Of a stretch of 18,468 bases of DNA, positions 7,323-13,772 are shown one piece after another. How positions within the stretch are numbered: the stretch's first letter is position 1; each line of letters starts with the position of its first letter. A model generated the notes under the pieces. It was not told the origin of the DNA, did no database searches, and was given only the letters and a program-made list of their open reading frames with translations. Position numbers and translations under genes: made by a program. The stretch is from Nitrospira lenta (GTDB lineage Bacteria > Nitrospirota > Nitrospiria > Nitrospirales > Nitrospiraceae): positions 1 through 18,468 of the forward strand of contig CAMDRK010000016.1 in NCBI GenBank assembly GCA_945906715.1, written 5' to 3'.

Positions 7323-7961
7323 ATGCGTGATCGGTGGGCAATGACGCGTGACTCGGCTGTCATAAGAAATTTCATGCTGTGCGGAGTGTTGTTGGGAATC
7401 GGTCTCCTTACCGGTTGCGGAGGGAATGCCGACGTGATACCGGTTACGCCTCCGCCAAGCCCTGGGCCTAAAGCTATTCTCAAGACGAAGTTTGGAGATA
7501 TTCATATCAAGTTCTATCCGGATGTCGCTCCGAGGCATGTTGAAAACTTTATCAAGTTGGCCAAGTCAGGATTTTATAATGGGACGATTTTCCACCGGGT
7601 TATCCCTGGTTTTATGATCCAGGGCGGTGATCCCAATACCAAGAGTTCGTTGCACAAGGACACGTATGGTCAGGGTGGGCCCAAGGATGAGAAGGGGAAT
7701 CCTGTCTTGCTCAAGGCGGAATTCAACGACACCCCTCATAAGCGCGGCATTGTGTCGATGGCGCGAGCGAACGAGCCTGACACAGCCGGGTCGCAGTTTT
7801 TTATTGTGGTCGAGCCATCCCCTTTCCTCGATGGGAAATACACGGCGTTCGGCGAGGTGACTAAAGGCCTTGGCATCGCCGATAGGATTGTGGTTCTGCC
7901 AAAGAACGATCGCGACTTGCCGAACGACCGGATTGAGATGACGGTAACGATTGTTGATTAG
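7323..7961 (+). CDS. Cyclophilin-type peptidyl-prolyl isomerase, predicted lipoprotein
   Basis: This 212-residue paralogue has the same catalytic core, including FHRVIPGFMIQGGDP and AGSQFFIVV. Its N terminus instead ends in a lipobox, LLTGCGG, with Cys32 as the predicted lipidated residue. A Pro-rich linker (VIPVTPPPSPGPK) then joins the core, so the enzyme is probably membrane-anchored outside the cytoplasm. Relative to its neighbour it has a short insertion, KDEKGNPVLL, before KAEFNDTPHKRG. GGAG at 7314-7317, overlapping the previous stop, sits 5 bp before the ATG, so the pair is cotranscribed. The conserved segments are similar at DNA level as well, indicating tandem duplication followed by different cellular addressing. 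ATG 7341 is a possible alternative start. Confidence 0.92.
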   Translation: MRDRWAMTRDSAVIRNFMLCGVLLGIGLLTGCGGNADVIPVTPPPSPGPKAILKTKFGDIHIKFYPDVAPRHVENFIKLAKSGFYNGTIFHRVIPGFMIQGGDPNTKSSLHKDTYGQGGPKDEKGNPVLLKAEFNDTPHKRGIVSMARANEPDTAGSQFFIVVEPSPFLDGKYTAFGEVTKGLGIADRIVVLPKNDRDLPNDRIEMTVTIVD

Positions 7962-8013
7962 CAGCGCGGTCTCACGGACTCCCGTGCTCCTAGGCTGCAT
8001 TACTGAGCGCTTC

Positions 8014-8113
8014 GTAACTACTCAGGTGTTCAGGCTGAAGGGGTTCAGGCCGAAGGCCGAAGTTCCGAACACTTCAGCCTGAATACCTTCAGCCTATCTA
8101 CCTGAGTAGTTAC
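8014..8113. repeat. 100-bp imperfect palindrome between convergent genes
   Basis: The outer 13 bases match perfectly in inverted orientation: GTAACTACTCAGG at 8014-8026 and its complement at 8101-8113. Interior blocks built on TTCAGGCTGAAGG continue the pairing with interruptions, and each TTCAGGCTGAA is itself nearly palindromic. The right arm covers the stop codon of the PilZ gene on the minus strand. It lies between the cyclophilin gene (ends 7961, + strand) and the PilZ gene (- strand), so it may act as a bidirectional terminator or be a REP-like repeat. Only ATTTTCT follows on the plus strand, so it is not a classical intrinsic terminator. Confidence 0.7.
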
Positions 8114-8430
8114 ATTTTCTCGATGAATGTGCGAAGGCGGGATCGTTCGGACGGGAAAAAGAGGATGAAGTTAAGGCCGAATGCGTTACCGGAGACCCAG
8201 CGCACTGCGGCTCGTTCGACTTTCACCGGTGACGATTGGTTGGGAAGTTGAATAAGGATCTGAACGTCGAGTCCCTCCGCCATATTGATGTCGGACTCGG
8301 CTCGACAGCCTGACGTCGAGATGTTTGTGATCGTGCCCTCGCCTTCGATTTCCCCGGAAGAAAATCTCACGATGCAGCGCAACTCCACGCGGCGGGCTTT
8401 TCTGATCTTCTGTTCTCTCTCCCCGCTCAT
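8110..8430 (-). CDS. PilZ-domain protein (candidate cyclic-di-GMP receptor)
   Basis: From the ATG at 8430 the protein has 106 residues and appears to be a single PilZ domain with no other module. It shows an Arg-rich N-terminal loop, RKARRVELR (10-18), that supplies the RxxxR element, and NISTSG (36-41) matching the (D/N)xSxxG element. These are the two c-di-GMP contact motifs of the family. The C-terminal GNAFGLNFI segment is also PilZ-like. The target process cannot be read from the sequence. The frame extends to a TTG at 8466, but the ATG is preferred. It is the last gene of a minus-strand group, 36 bp after the Cys/His-rich gene, and its stop lies within the large palindrome. Confidence 0.8.
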   Translation of the reverse strand: MSGEREQKIRKARRVELRCIVRFSSGEIEGEGTITNISTSGCRAESDINMAEGLDVQILIQLPNQSSPVKVERAAVRWVSGNAFGLNFILFFPSERSRLRTFIEKM

Positions 8431-8466
8431 GGAATGTGCTCTATCGTCATGGGAAGTCGCCAACAA

Positions 8467-9162
8467 TCAGTGGTGGTGACAGCCTGGTCCATGGGTATGG
8501 GACTCAGGCGCCGGAGGCGGCATGAATTGCTGCCCTGGCAAAATGATGTGGCCCGGTTCACGTTGCTTGGTCAGGTGTTCTGCAATCTCAGGGTGGTAGG
8601 CCCGCACATAGCCGATGAGCCCACCGAGAAACCGTTGCGATTGAAAGTCCGTGCCGGAAAAGCGTGAAACGAAGGCGATCGCGCGGTCCAGTATCTCCGG
8701 TGCGGAAGACATATCGGCGATTTCCTCAGGATTCTGTTTCTTGAACGTGTCGTATTCCTTCTTCAAGTGTTCTGCAAAGACCGGCATCGGGCCGGCAGGC
8801 ACATGGAGGGGACTGAGCGTTCGCCGTAAGGCCTGCAGCGCTGCCACAATCTCCGCATCTTGCCCGTCGCGGCGGCTGTGAAAGTACCCGAAGATCACCA
8901 CTTCAACGAGATTGAAGAGCGCCACGGCTTTTTTGCCGCCTAGCTCGTCCACTTCACGATAGAAATCCCTGCGCACCGGCATGAATTGTACCGCCAGCCG
9001 TTTCTGCTGATAATCGCTTCCGGACTCGAGATAGACGCAGTCAGCCGGGCATGAGACCCGCACGATTCGGTGTTCTCCGCAGCATTGACTGCAGATCAGT
9101 CCTGCCAAGGCGGGGCAAGGCCGCTTGCCTTTCCGTTGTGTACAATAGGCGCATTGGCTCAT
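8467..9162 (-). CDS. Uncharacterised Cys-rich N-terminal / His-tailed protein
   Basis: I do not recognise a named family. The 231-residue protein starts with a Cys cluster (Cys4, 7, 16, 24, 27, 28, 38, 42) in motifs CAYC, CPAL, CSQCC and CPADC, which looks like a compact zinc-binding module with one or two sites. The middle (about 55-200) is predicted soluble and helical from its composition, with no signal peptide and no membrane segment. The C terminus is a Pro-rich linker and a metal-binding-like tail, SHTHGPGCHHH. His-rich tails of this sort occur in metallochaperones and SlyD-like proteins, but that is only analogy. Its ATG overlaps the stop of the upstream beta-propeller gene (ATGA), implying coupled translation. 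Confidence 0.75.
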   Translation of the reverse strand: MSQCAYCTQRKGKRPCPALAGLICSQCCGEHRIVRVSCPADCVYLESGSDYQQKRLAVQFMPVRRDFYREVDELGGKKAVALFNLVEVVIFGYFHSRRDGQDAEIVAALQALRRTLSPLHVPAGPMPVFAEHLKKEYDTFKKQNPEEIADMSSAPEILDRAIAFVSRFSGTDFQSQRFLGGLIGYVRAYHPEIAEHLTKQREPGHIILPGQQFMPPPAPESHTHGPGCHHH

Positions 9163-10157
9163 TTTTTCTCTGGCCCTTCCGGCGCCGGCTTCGGTGGAGG
9201 CGGGATGAAGCCATAGTCTGCCAATGTCCGTTTTTCCTGTTTTGATTTCGCACTAGTGGGGGTTTCGAGCCCATTCATCTCTGCCGCATGCGCCAATTCG
9301 TAGGGTACAAGGATGAGGTTGTTGGCGCGGTCGATGCTGAGATCTCCCGGCGAGGGCAAAAATTCGGCGATGACTTGAAACCGCTTGTCCCAGCTCATGC
9401 GCCAGACTTTTCCGGTGGTGAAATCGGACACGTACATGTTGCCCCAGCGGTCGAAATCTACTCCGCGAAGATTCTGGAAACGGTTGGAAAAGAATCCATT
9501 GGAGAAGAGCTCCGTCACCACGCCTTCTGGAGAGACTTCGGAAATTTTCCCCTTCTCCCAACTGACCGCGATGATCTGACCTGACTTAGGATGGATGGCA
9601 AGGCCGGAGGGGCCTGCGAGGGAGCGGTCTGTGACCAGTACGGAAAATGCTTGGGTGGCCAGATCGAAACGGTAAATCGTGTTCGCTTTTTGGTCGGAGC
9701 AATAGAGGTATCCCTTGCCATCGAAGGTCACGTCGCTCAAGGAGGCTTGTCCAGCCGCGGATGATCGGATGGTGTGGGTCAGAACTGGCTTGCCGGTCGT
9801 TGTGTCAAAGCCCCGCAGGGTGTCGAGATCCGCCACGTAGAGCACATGTTCCACCAGGGCCATGCCTTTGGGGGCATGGAGGGTGACATCGTCCTTCCCT
9901 CCCTGGATAAACTTCAGGTTGAGAAGTTTCCCATTGGTATTCAGCTTGGTGATAAACCCATTGTTGTCGGCGGTCTCCGCCTCGCCGTTCACGCTTGTGA
10001 TGAAATAGTTCTTCTCGATGGGGTCGTTGATGAAGCTGTAGGGAGATTGCAGTTCTGTCACGGTGATCTGGGCGCTGACGGGGCTCACGATCGCAACGGA
10101 CAGGCTCAAGGTAAGCCAGGCTGCCGGATGGCTGATGGCGCGTGTTAGAAGGGACAT
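9159..10157 (-). CDS. Exported beta-propeller protein (SMP-30/NHL-like)
   Basis: The product carries a signal peptide (MSLLTRA..., hydrophobic WLTLSLSVAIV, cleavage probably after SPVSA) and then repeated blade-like units: NNGFITKLNTNGKL, APKGMALVEHVLYVADLDTLRGFD, SLSDVTFDGKGYLYCSDQKANTIYRFD, GPSGLAIHPKSGQIIAVS, LRGVDFDRWGNMYVSDFTTGKVWRM. These recall NHL or SMP-30/gluconolactonase propellers. I see no convincing catalytic metal site, so a binding or structural role is as likely as lactonase activity. The C terminus is a Pro/Lys-rich tail. The frame is open to ATG 10214, but that codon overlaps the -10 box of a good promoter (10213-10242), so I prefer ATG 10157 (332 residues). The gene overlaps the next one by ATGA. 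Confidence 0.82.
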   Translation of the reverse strand: MSLLTRAISHPAAWLTLSLSVAIVSPVSAQITVTELQSPYSFINDPIEKNYFITSVNGEAETADNNGFITKLNTNGKLLNLKFIQGGKDDVTLHAPKGMALVEHVLYVADLDTLRGFDTTTGKPVLTHTIRSSAAGQASLSDVTFDGKGYLYCSDQKANTIYRFDLATQAFSVLVTDRSLAGPSGLAIHPKSGQIIAVSWEKGKISEVSPEGVVTELFSNGFFSNRFQNLRGVDFDRWGNMYVSDFTTGKVWRMSWDKRFQVIAEFLPSPGDLSIDRANNLILVPYELAHAAEMNGLETPTSAKSKQEKRTLADYGFIPPPPKPAPEGPEKK

Positions 10158-10212
10158 CACGGAAGAGGTTCTGCTCGCAAGGTCGATGGCTCTTGATCTG
10201 GTTGACGCATCC

Positions 10213-10242
10213 ATCGTAGCTGCCAGGCAAAGAGCCTGTCAA
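10213..10242 (-). promoter_or_regulatory. Candidate sigma-70 promoter for the propeller / Cys-His / PilZ operon
   Basis: On the minus strand, consensus TTGACA (10242 down to 10237) is followed after 18 bp by TACGAT (10218 down to 10213), four of six matches to the -10 consensus. Transcription would begin near 10206, downstream of ATG 10214 and about 49 nt upstream of ATG 10157, which helps choose the start of the propeller gene. Confidence 0.5.
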
Positions 10243-10245
10243 GAA

Positions 10246-10386
10246 AAGGAGGTAAGATCTAAAGCGTTAGGCGTTAGGCGTTAGGCGTAAGGGGTAAAGG
10301 GTGAGGAGTGAGGGGAAGGAGGTAAGTCTACGAGTGATCGATCGCAGGATTCTCCGGTCCTTCGCCTCACCCCTCACCCCTGACGC
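10246..10386. repeat. Intergenic repeat block: heptamer tandem, inverted GA/CT-rich arms, flanking direct repeats
   Basis: Three perfect copies of GCGTTAG and one imperfect copy run from 10264 to 10291. A purine-rich arm at 10285-10320 is the imperfect complement of 10358-10386, apart from a seven-base insertion. The eleven bases AAGGAGGTAAG occur at 10246-10256 and again at 10316-10326, bracketing the heptamers. The block sits between the divergent propeller and folD genes. A related GGGGTGAGG-like stretch in reverse orientation occurs at 15062-15085. No gene is visible here. Confidence 0.65.
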
Positions 10387-10404
10387 CTCACGTGGCCGCG
10401 CACG

Positions 10405-10434
10405 TTGACTTGCTCAAAAATGCCCTGGTATGGT
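10405..10434 (+). promoter_or_regulatory. Candidate sigma-70 promoter for folD
   Basis: TTGACT (10405-10410) and TATGGT (10429-10434) are separated by 18 bp, and TGG directly before the -10 forms an extended -10 (TGn). Predicted start near 10441 gives a leader of about 43 nt with AGGAGG at 10473-10478 before the GTG start. This is one of the better promoter matches in the window. Confidence 0.5.
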
Positions 10435-10483
10435 GCCGTGATTTTTGAATCAAGAACCTACAGTTTCGCGTGAGGAGGTATCC

Positions 10484-11344
10484 GTGGCGGCACGATTGAT
10501 TGACGGTAAAGCCTTGGCATTGCAAGTACGTGAGCGGTTGGCAACTGAATCGGCGGCGGTCTTGGCGAAGACCGGGATGAAGCCGGGCCTGGCGACGATT
10601 TTGGTGGGCGACGATCCCGCCTCGCATCTCTATGTGAAGAGTAAACAGAAGGCCTGTGATGCGGCGGGCATCTATATCGACGACCACAAATTACCGGCGA
10701 GCACGACGCAAGCAGAGTTGTTGGCTTTGATCGAAAAGGCGAACGCCGATCCCAAGATCCATGGGATATTGGTACAGTTGCCGCTACCGAAGCACATCGA
10801 TAGCAAGGTTGTGCTCGAAGCGGTGTCGCCCGACAAGGATGCAGATGGATTTCACCCCTACAATTTTGGCAGGCTTGTCGAGGGCCATCCGGTGTTTGAA
10901 GCCTGTACGCCGAAGGGTGTCATCAAGATGATCGAATCCACCGGCGTGAGTATCGAAGGAAAGCGCGCTGTCGTATTGGGGCGGAGTAACATCGTCGGAA
11001 AACCGTTGGCGCTCATGCTGCTTCAGCGCAATGCCACGGTGACGATTTGTCATTCCAAGACGAAGGATTTGCCGGCGGTCTGCCGCGAAGCCGAGCTGTT
11101 GCTCGTCGCGATCGGGAAAGCCAAGTTTGTTACGGCTGACATGGTGAGAGAAGGGGCAGTCGTCATTGATGTGGGAACAAATAAAACTCCTGAGGGCAAA
11201 CTGTGCGGCGATGTCGATTTTGAACCGGTCAGCCAGAAGGCGGGTTGGATCAGTCCTGTGCCGGGCGGTGTCGGGCCGATGACGATTGCGATGTTGCTGG
11301 ACAACACGGTGGAGTCTGCGAAACGCAAGGCGGGAATGCTGTAG
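10484..11344 (+). CDS. folD: Bifunctional methylenetetrahydrofolate dehydrogenase / methenyltetrahydrofolate cyclohydrolase
   Basis: FolD interconverts 5,10-methylene-THF and 10-formyl-THF, linking serine- or formate-derived carbon to purine, formyl-Met and methyl synthesis. The 286-residue protein shows YVKSKQKAC with Tyr50 and Lys54 of the active site, PDKDADGFHP with Asp121, the Rossmann segment VVLGRSNIVGKP, and the C-terminal signature PVPGGVGPMTIAML. I chose the GTG at 10484 because AGGAGG lies 5 bp upstream and this matches the family length. An upstream in-frame TTG at 10445 would add 13 unconserved residues and falls almost at the predicted transcription start. MetF and PanB, which use the same folate, follow downstream. 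Confidence 0.96.
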   Translation: MAARLIDGKALALQVRERLATESAAVLAKTGMKPGLATILVGDDPASHLYVKSKQKACDAAGIYIDDHKLPASTTQAELLALIEKANADPKIHGILVQLPLPKHIDSKVVLEAVSPDKDADGFHPYNFGRLVEGHPVFEACTPKGVIKMIESTGVSIEGKRAVVLGRSNIVGKPLALMLLQRNATVTICHSKTKDLPAVCREAELLLVAIGKAKFVTADMVREGAVVIDVGTNKTPEGKLCGDVDFEPVSQKAGWISPVPGGVGPMTIAMLLDNTVESAKRKAGML

Positions 11345-11351
11345 GAGAGAA

Positions 11352-11450
11352 GGGGATGGAGGCTGATGATCTTCTGTGCTCGCGCAACGCGCGGTCGCGG
11401 ACTCCCCTCGTTGGACGCGCGCAGTGGAAGATCAATCAGCCCCCATCCCC
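11352..11450. repeat. Long hairpin element between folD and metF (copy 2 of the 51-145 hairpin)
   Basis: The left arm 11352-11374 pairs with 11427-11450: 22 of 23 left-arm bases pair, with one mismatch and one bulge at nearly the same positions as in copy 1. The apical blocks 11375-11394 (20 bases) and 11405-11423 (19 bases) are identical to 72-91 and 102-120, with an unrelated ten bases between. The lower stem sequence differs from copy 1 but is again self-complementary. The terminal inverted repeats seen around copy 1 are absent. The element starts 7 bp after the folD stop and could serve as a transcription end or processing site. Confidence 0.75.
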
Positions 11451-11510
11451 GAAGAGATAACGAGCGAGCTTGGAAGCATTATTTGTAAGGATGAGAGATG
11501 CCCGATGCGA

Positions 11511-11537
11511 GTAGGGGGAGCGCTCCATCCCTCCTAC
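11511..11537 (+). other. Small hairpin in the metF leader
   Basis: GTAGGGGG at 11511-11518 pairs imperfectly with CCTCCTAC at 11530-11537 around an AGCGCT-containing loop. It lies about 30 bp before the metF start, upstream of the GGAGGGAG ribosome binding site at 11549-11556. I recognise no known riboswitch class. Confidence 0.3.
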
Positions 11538-11566
11538 AGCTGTGAAGTGGAGGGAGAAAACAAAAG

Positions 11567-12457
11567 ATGAGTCGCGAACCTCGGCGATTACGAGAGGTGC
11601 TCGATCAGGGACAGTTTGCTGTCACGATTGAGTACAATCCTCCCAAGGGCACCAACATCTCTAGCGTGCTGGTGAATGCCAAGCAGTTGGTGGGGCGCGT
11701 GCATGGGGTCAATGTGACGGATAATACGGCTGCCGTGGTGCGGGCCGGGTCTCTCTCCGTCTGCCGCCTCCTCTACGAACTTGGCCATGATCCGGTGATG
11801 CAGATGACCTGCCGTGATCGGAATCGGATTGGGATACAGTCAGACCTCATGGGCGCCTCCATGCTCGGCATCCAAAATATTCTGTGCCTCACCGGGGACT
11901 ACCCAACCGTCGGAGACCACAAAGAAGCGAAGCCGGTCTATGATCTGGACTCTGTCCAAGTGATGCAGTTGGTGCAGGGGCTTAACAACGGGCGGGACAT
12001 GGCCGGCAACAAGTTGGATGGCTCGACGGCTTTTACGATTGGTGCCGCCGTGACACCTGAAGCTGACCCGCTGGGGCCGATGCTCGCCAAGTTTGAAGTC
12101 AAGGTGAAGGCAGGCGCGCAGTTCTTCCAGACACAGGCGATCTATCATCCGGAGCAGTTCGCGGCCTTCATGAAGGCGGTTCGACCGTTCAAGGCTAAGG
12201 TATTGGCGGGCATTCTCGTTCTTCGGAACGCCAAGATGGCAGAGTTCATGAACGCGAACATTCCCGGCGTGTCGGTTCCCCAGGAGATGATCGATGAACT
12301 CAAAGCGGCAGGCCCCGAGCGAGCGGAGGATGTTGGGGTGGATATCGCGGTGCGGACAATCAAGGCGGTGCGCCCCTACTGCGACGGAGTCCATATTATG
12401 GCGATCAAAGCCACGCACCGGCTGGCGGACATTCTCACCAAATCGGAAGTGGGCTGA
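11567..12457 (+). CDS. metF: Methylenetetrahydrofolate reductase (short, without C-terminal zinc domain)
   Basis: MetF reduces 5,10-methylene-THF to 5-methyl-THF using a flavin, the methyl source for methionine synthesis. The 296-residue TIM-barrel protein has IEYNPPKG with Glu22 (equivalent to the catalytic Glu of the FEFFPP motif in enterobacterial MetF), MTCRDRNRIGIQSDLMGA (80-97), CLTGDYP with Asp111 in the flavin region, and FFQTQAIY. The EYNPPKG/NILCLTGDYP style is closer to the MetF subunits that partner with MetV in acetogens than to E. coli MetF; this is a pattern judgement. The protein itself lacks the MetV-type Cys domain, but such a domain is encoded separately at 15099-15347. Its stop and the panB start share one base (TGATG). 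Confidence 0.93.
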   Translation: MSREPRRLREVLDQGQFAVTIEYNPPKGTNISSVLVNAKQLVGRVHGVNVTDNTAAVVRAGSLSVCRLLYELGHDPVMQMTCRDRNRIGIQSDLMGASMLGIQNILCLTGDYPTVGDHKEAKPVYDLDSVQVMQLVQGLNNGRDMAGNKLDGSTAFTIGAAVTPEADPLGPMLAKFEVKVKAGAQFFQTQAIYHPEQFAAFMKAVRPFKAKVLAGILVLRNAKMAEFMNANIPGVSVPQEMIDELKAAGPERAEDVGVDIAVRTIKAVRPYCDGVHIMAIKATHRLADILTKSEVG

Positions 12458-13245
12458 TGACGATCCCCGAGTTTACGCGGCATAAACAGGATAAGAAGAA
12501 GCTTATCGTCGTCACGGCCTACGATGCGCTGTTTACACGCATAGTCGAACAGGCCGGCATCGAGACCATCTTAGTCGGCGATTCGCTTGGTGTGGTCGTA
12601 CAGGGGAAGGCCAATACGCTCTCTGTGACGATGGACGAGATGCTCTACCATACGAAGCTTGTGGCGGGGGCTGCCCAACGAGCGCTGGTCATCGGCGACA
12701 TGCCGTTCATGTCCTATCAGGCCAGCAGCGAGGAAGCGGTCCGCAACGCTGGTCGTTTTCTGCAGGTCGGAGCGACCGCTGTAAAGTTAGAAGGCGGCGC
12801 AGTGGTTGCCGATCGTGTGGCTGCAATGACCAGTATCGGCATTCCGGTGATGGGGCATGTTGGTATGACTCCCCAATCTGTTCATCGCTATGGCGGCTAC
12901 AAAGTGCAAGGGAAAGAGTCGGATCATGCGAAGGTCTTGCTGAACGACGCCAAGGTTCTCGAAGCAGCCGGCGCCTTCGCCATCGTGCTCGAAGCGATTC
13001 CTGCCGAGTTGGCCAAAGCTATCACGGAACAATTGACTATTCCGACGATTGGCATCGGAGCAGGTCCGCACTGTGATGGCCAGGTTCTTGTGCTCTACGA
13101 CCTCCTCGGGCTCTTCGATGAATTCGTGCCGAAGTTTGTCAAGCCCTATGCCCACCTCAAGGCCGACGCGCTCCAAGCTCTCCGCCGTTATAAAGAAGAA
13201 GTCGAGCAGGGAAAATTTCCGTCGGACATAGAAAGCTACCATTAG
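12457..13245 (+). CDS. panB: 3-methyl-2-oxobutanoate hydroxymethyltransferase (ketopantoate synthase)
   Basis: PanB transfers a hydroxymethyl group from 5,10-methylene-THF to 2-oxoisovalerate, the first step to pantothenate and CoA. The 262-residue protein has the family motifs TAYDA, VGDSLG with Asp42, DMPFMSY with Asp81, KLEGG with Glu112, GHVGMTPQSV and the general-base Glu179 in VLEAIP. The GIGAGPHCDGQVLV segment follows. The start overlaps the metF stop by one base, so translation is probably coupled. The pairing makes biochemical sense, since both enzymes draw on methylene-THF made by FolD upstream. It converges on the DUF309 gene with only 11 bp between stops and no obvious terminator. 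Confidence 0.96.
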   Translation: MTIPEFTRHKQDKKKLIVVTAYDALFTRIVEQAGIETILVGDSLGVVVQGKANTLSVTMDEMLYHTKLVAGAAQRALVIGDMPFMSYQASSEEAVRNAGRFLQVGATAVKLEGGAVVADRVAAMTSIGIPVMGHVGMTPQSVHRYGGYKVQGKESDHAKVLLNDAKVLEAAGAFAIVLEAIPAELAKAITEQLTIPTIGIGAGPHCDGQVLVLYDLLGLFDEFVPKFVKPYAHLKADALQALRRYKEEVEQGKFPSDIESYH

Positions 13246-13256
13246 CAGGCGAAGTT

Positions 13257-13772
13257 CTACGCGGGATCCTGTTCACGCAGGAGAATGATCGGTGCACAAA
13301 AGTCCGAATCGGCCACGTGCCGCCGCAAGTTCTCGTTGAGGTCGGCCACATCAATCCCCATATAGAACCTGGGTGTTTTCTGTAAACGAATGATGCCGCT
13401 GGTCAGTAGTTTTTCTGCTGCCTGGTGGTTGCCTGTGAAGTGTTTGAGGTTCGCTGCGGCGAACTGGATGAGGGCTTGGAAGAAGTTCCCTTGTTCGGTG
13501 TCCCGACCCACTGCATGCCAGTGCCCTTCGAAGATTTCGTGGCATTCCCACCAGTAGGCGAAATTGTAGAGGTCGATCCCGTGCAGGTAGTCATCTGACT
13601 GACGCCAGTCCTCAGGCTGAAACGCCGATGGCGTAGGTTCGGGCTTGCCGTAGGAGTGGCCGCGTGGGTCACGGCGTGGATGAGGATTTTTGCCAGGCAC
13701 GAAACGGTAAACGGGGAAGAGATGTACGGAGTAGCGAGGCCGGGAAGTATCAGAGGGGTGAGGCTCAGTCAC
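13257..13772 (-). CDS. DUF309-family protein
   Basis: The 171-residue product carries the DUF309 signature in FAYWWECHEIFEGHWHA (about residues 71-87), followed by EQGNFFQALIQFAAANLKHFTGN, a helical segment. The biochemical role of the family is unknown; the conserved Glu and His residues suggest metal binding or catalysis, but that is inference. The N-terminal 50 residues are Pro/Arg-rich and unconserved-looking. Initiation is at GTG, overlapping the end of apaH by 8 bp without an obvious ribosome binding site, so it probably depends on translation of apaH. It is the last gene of the minus-strand group. Confidence 0.83.
   Translation of the reverse strand: MTEPHPSDTSRPRYSVHLFPVYRFVPGKNPHPRRDPRGHSYGKPEPTPSAFQPEDWRQSDDYLHGIDLYNFAYWWECHEIFEGHWHAVGRDTEQGNFFQALIQFAAANLKHFTGNHQAAEKLLTSGIIRLQKTPRFYMGIDVADLNENLRRHVADSDFCAPIILLREQDPA

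Noticed and set aside
10445..10483. TTG-initiated longer FolD
   Set aside because: The GTG at 10484 has AGGAGG at ideal spacing and gives the family length; the TTG sits almost at the predicted transcription start.
11345..11566. SAM, cobalamin or THF riboswitch ahead of metF
   Set aside because: The leader holds the large repeat hairpin and a small stem, but I see none of the conserved cores of these riboswitch classes.
11376..11570. Short plus-strand frame between folD and metF
   Set aside because: It lies largely on the hairpin element and leader, begins inside the repeated apical block, and has no ribosome binding site or recognisable product.
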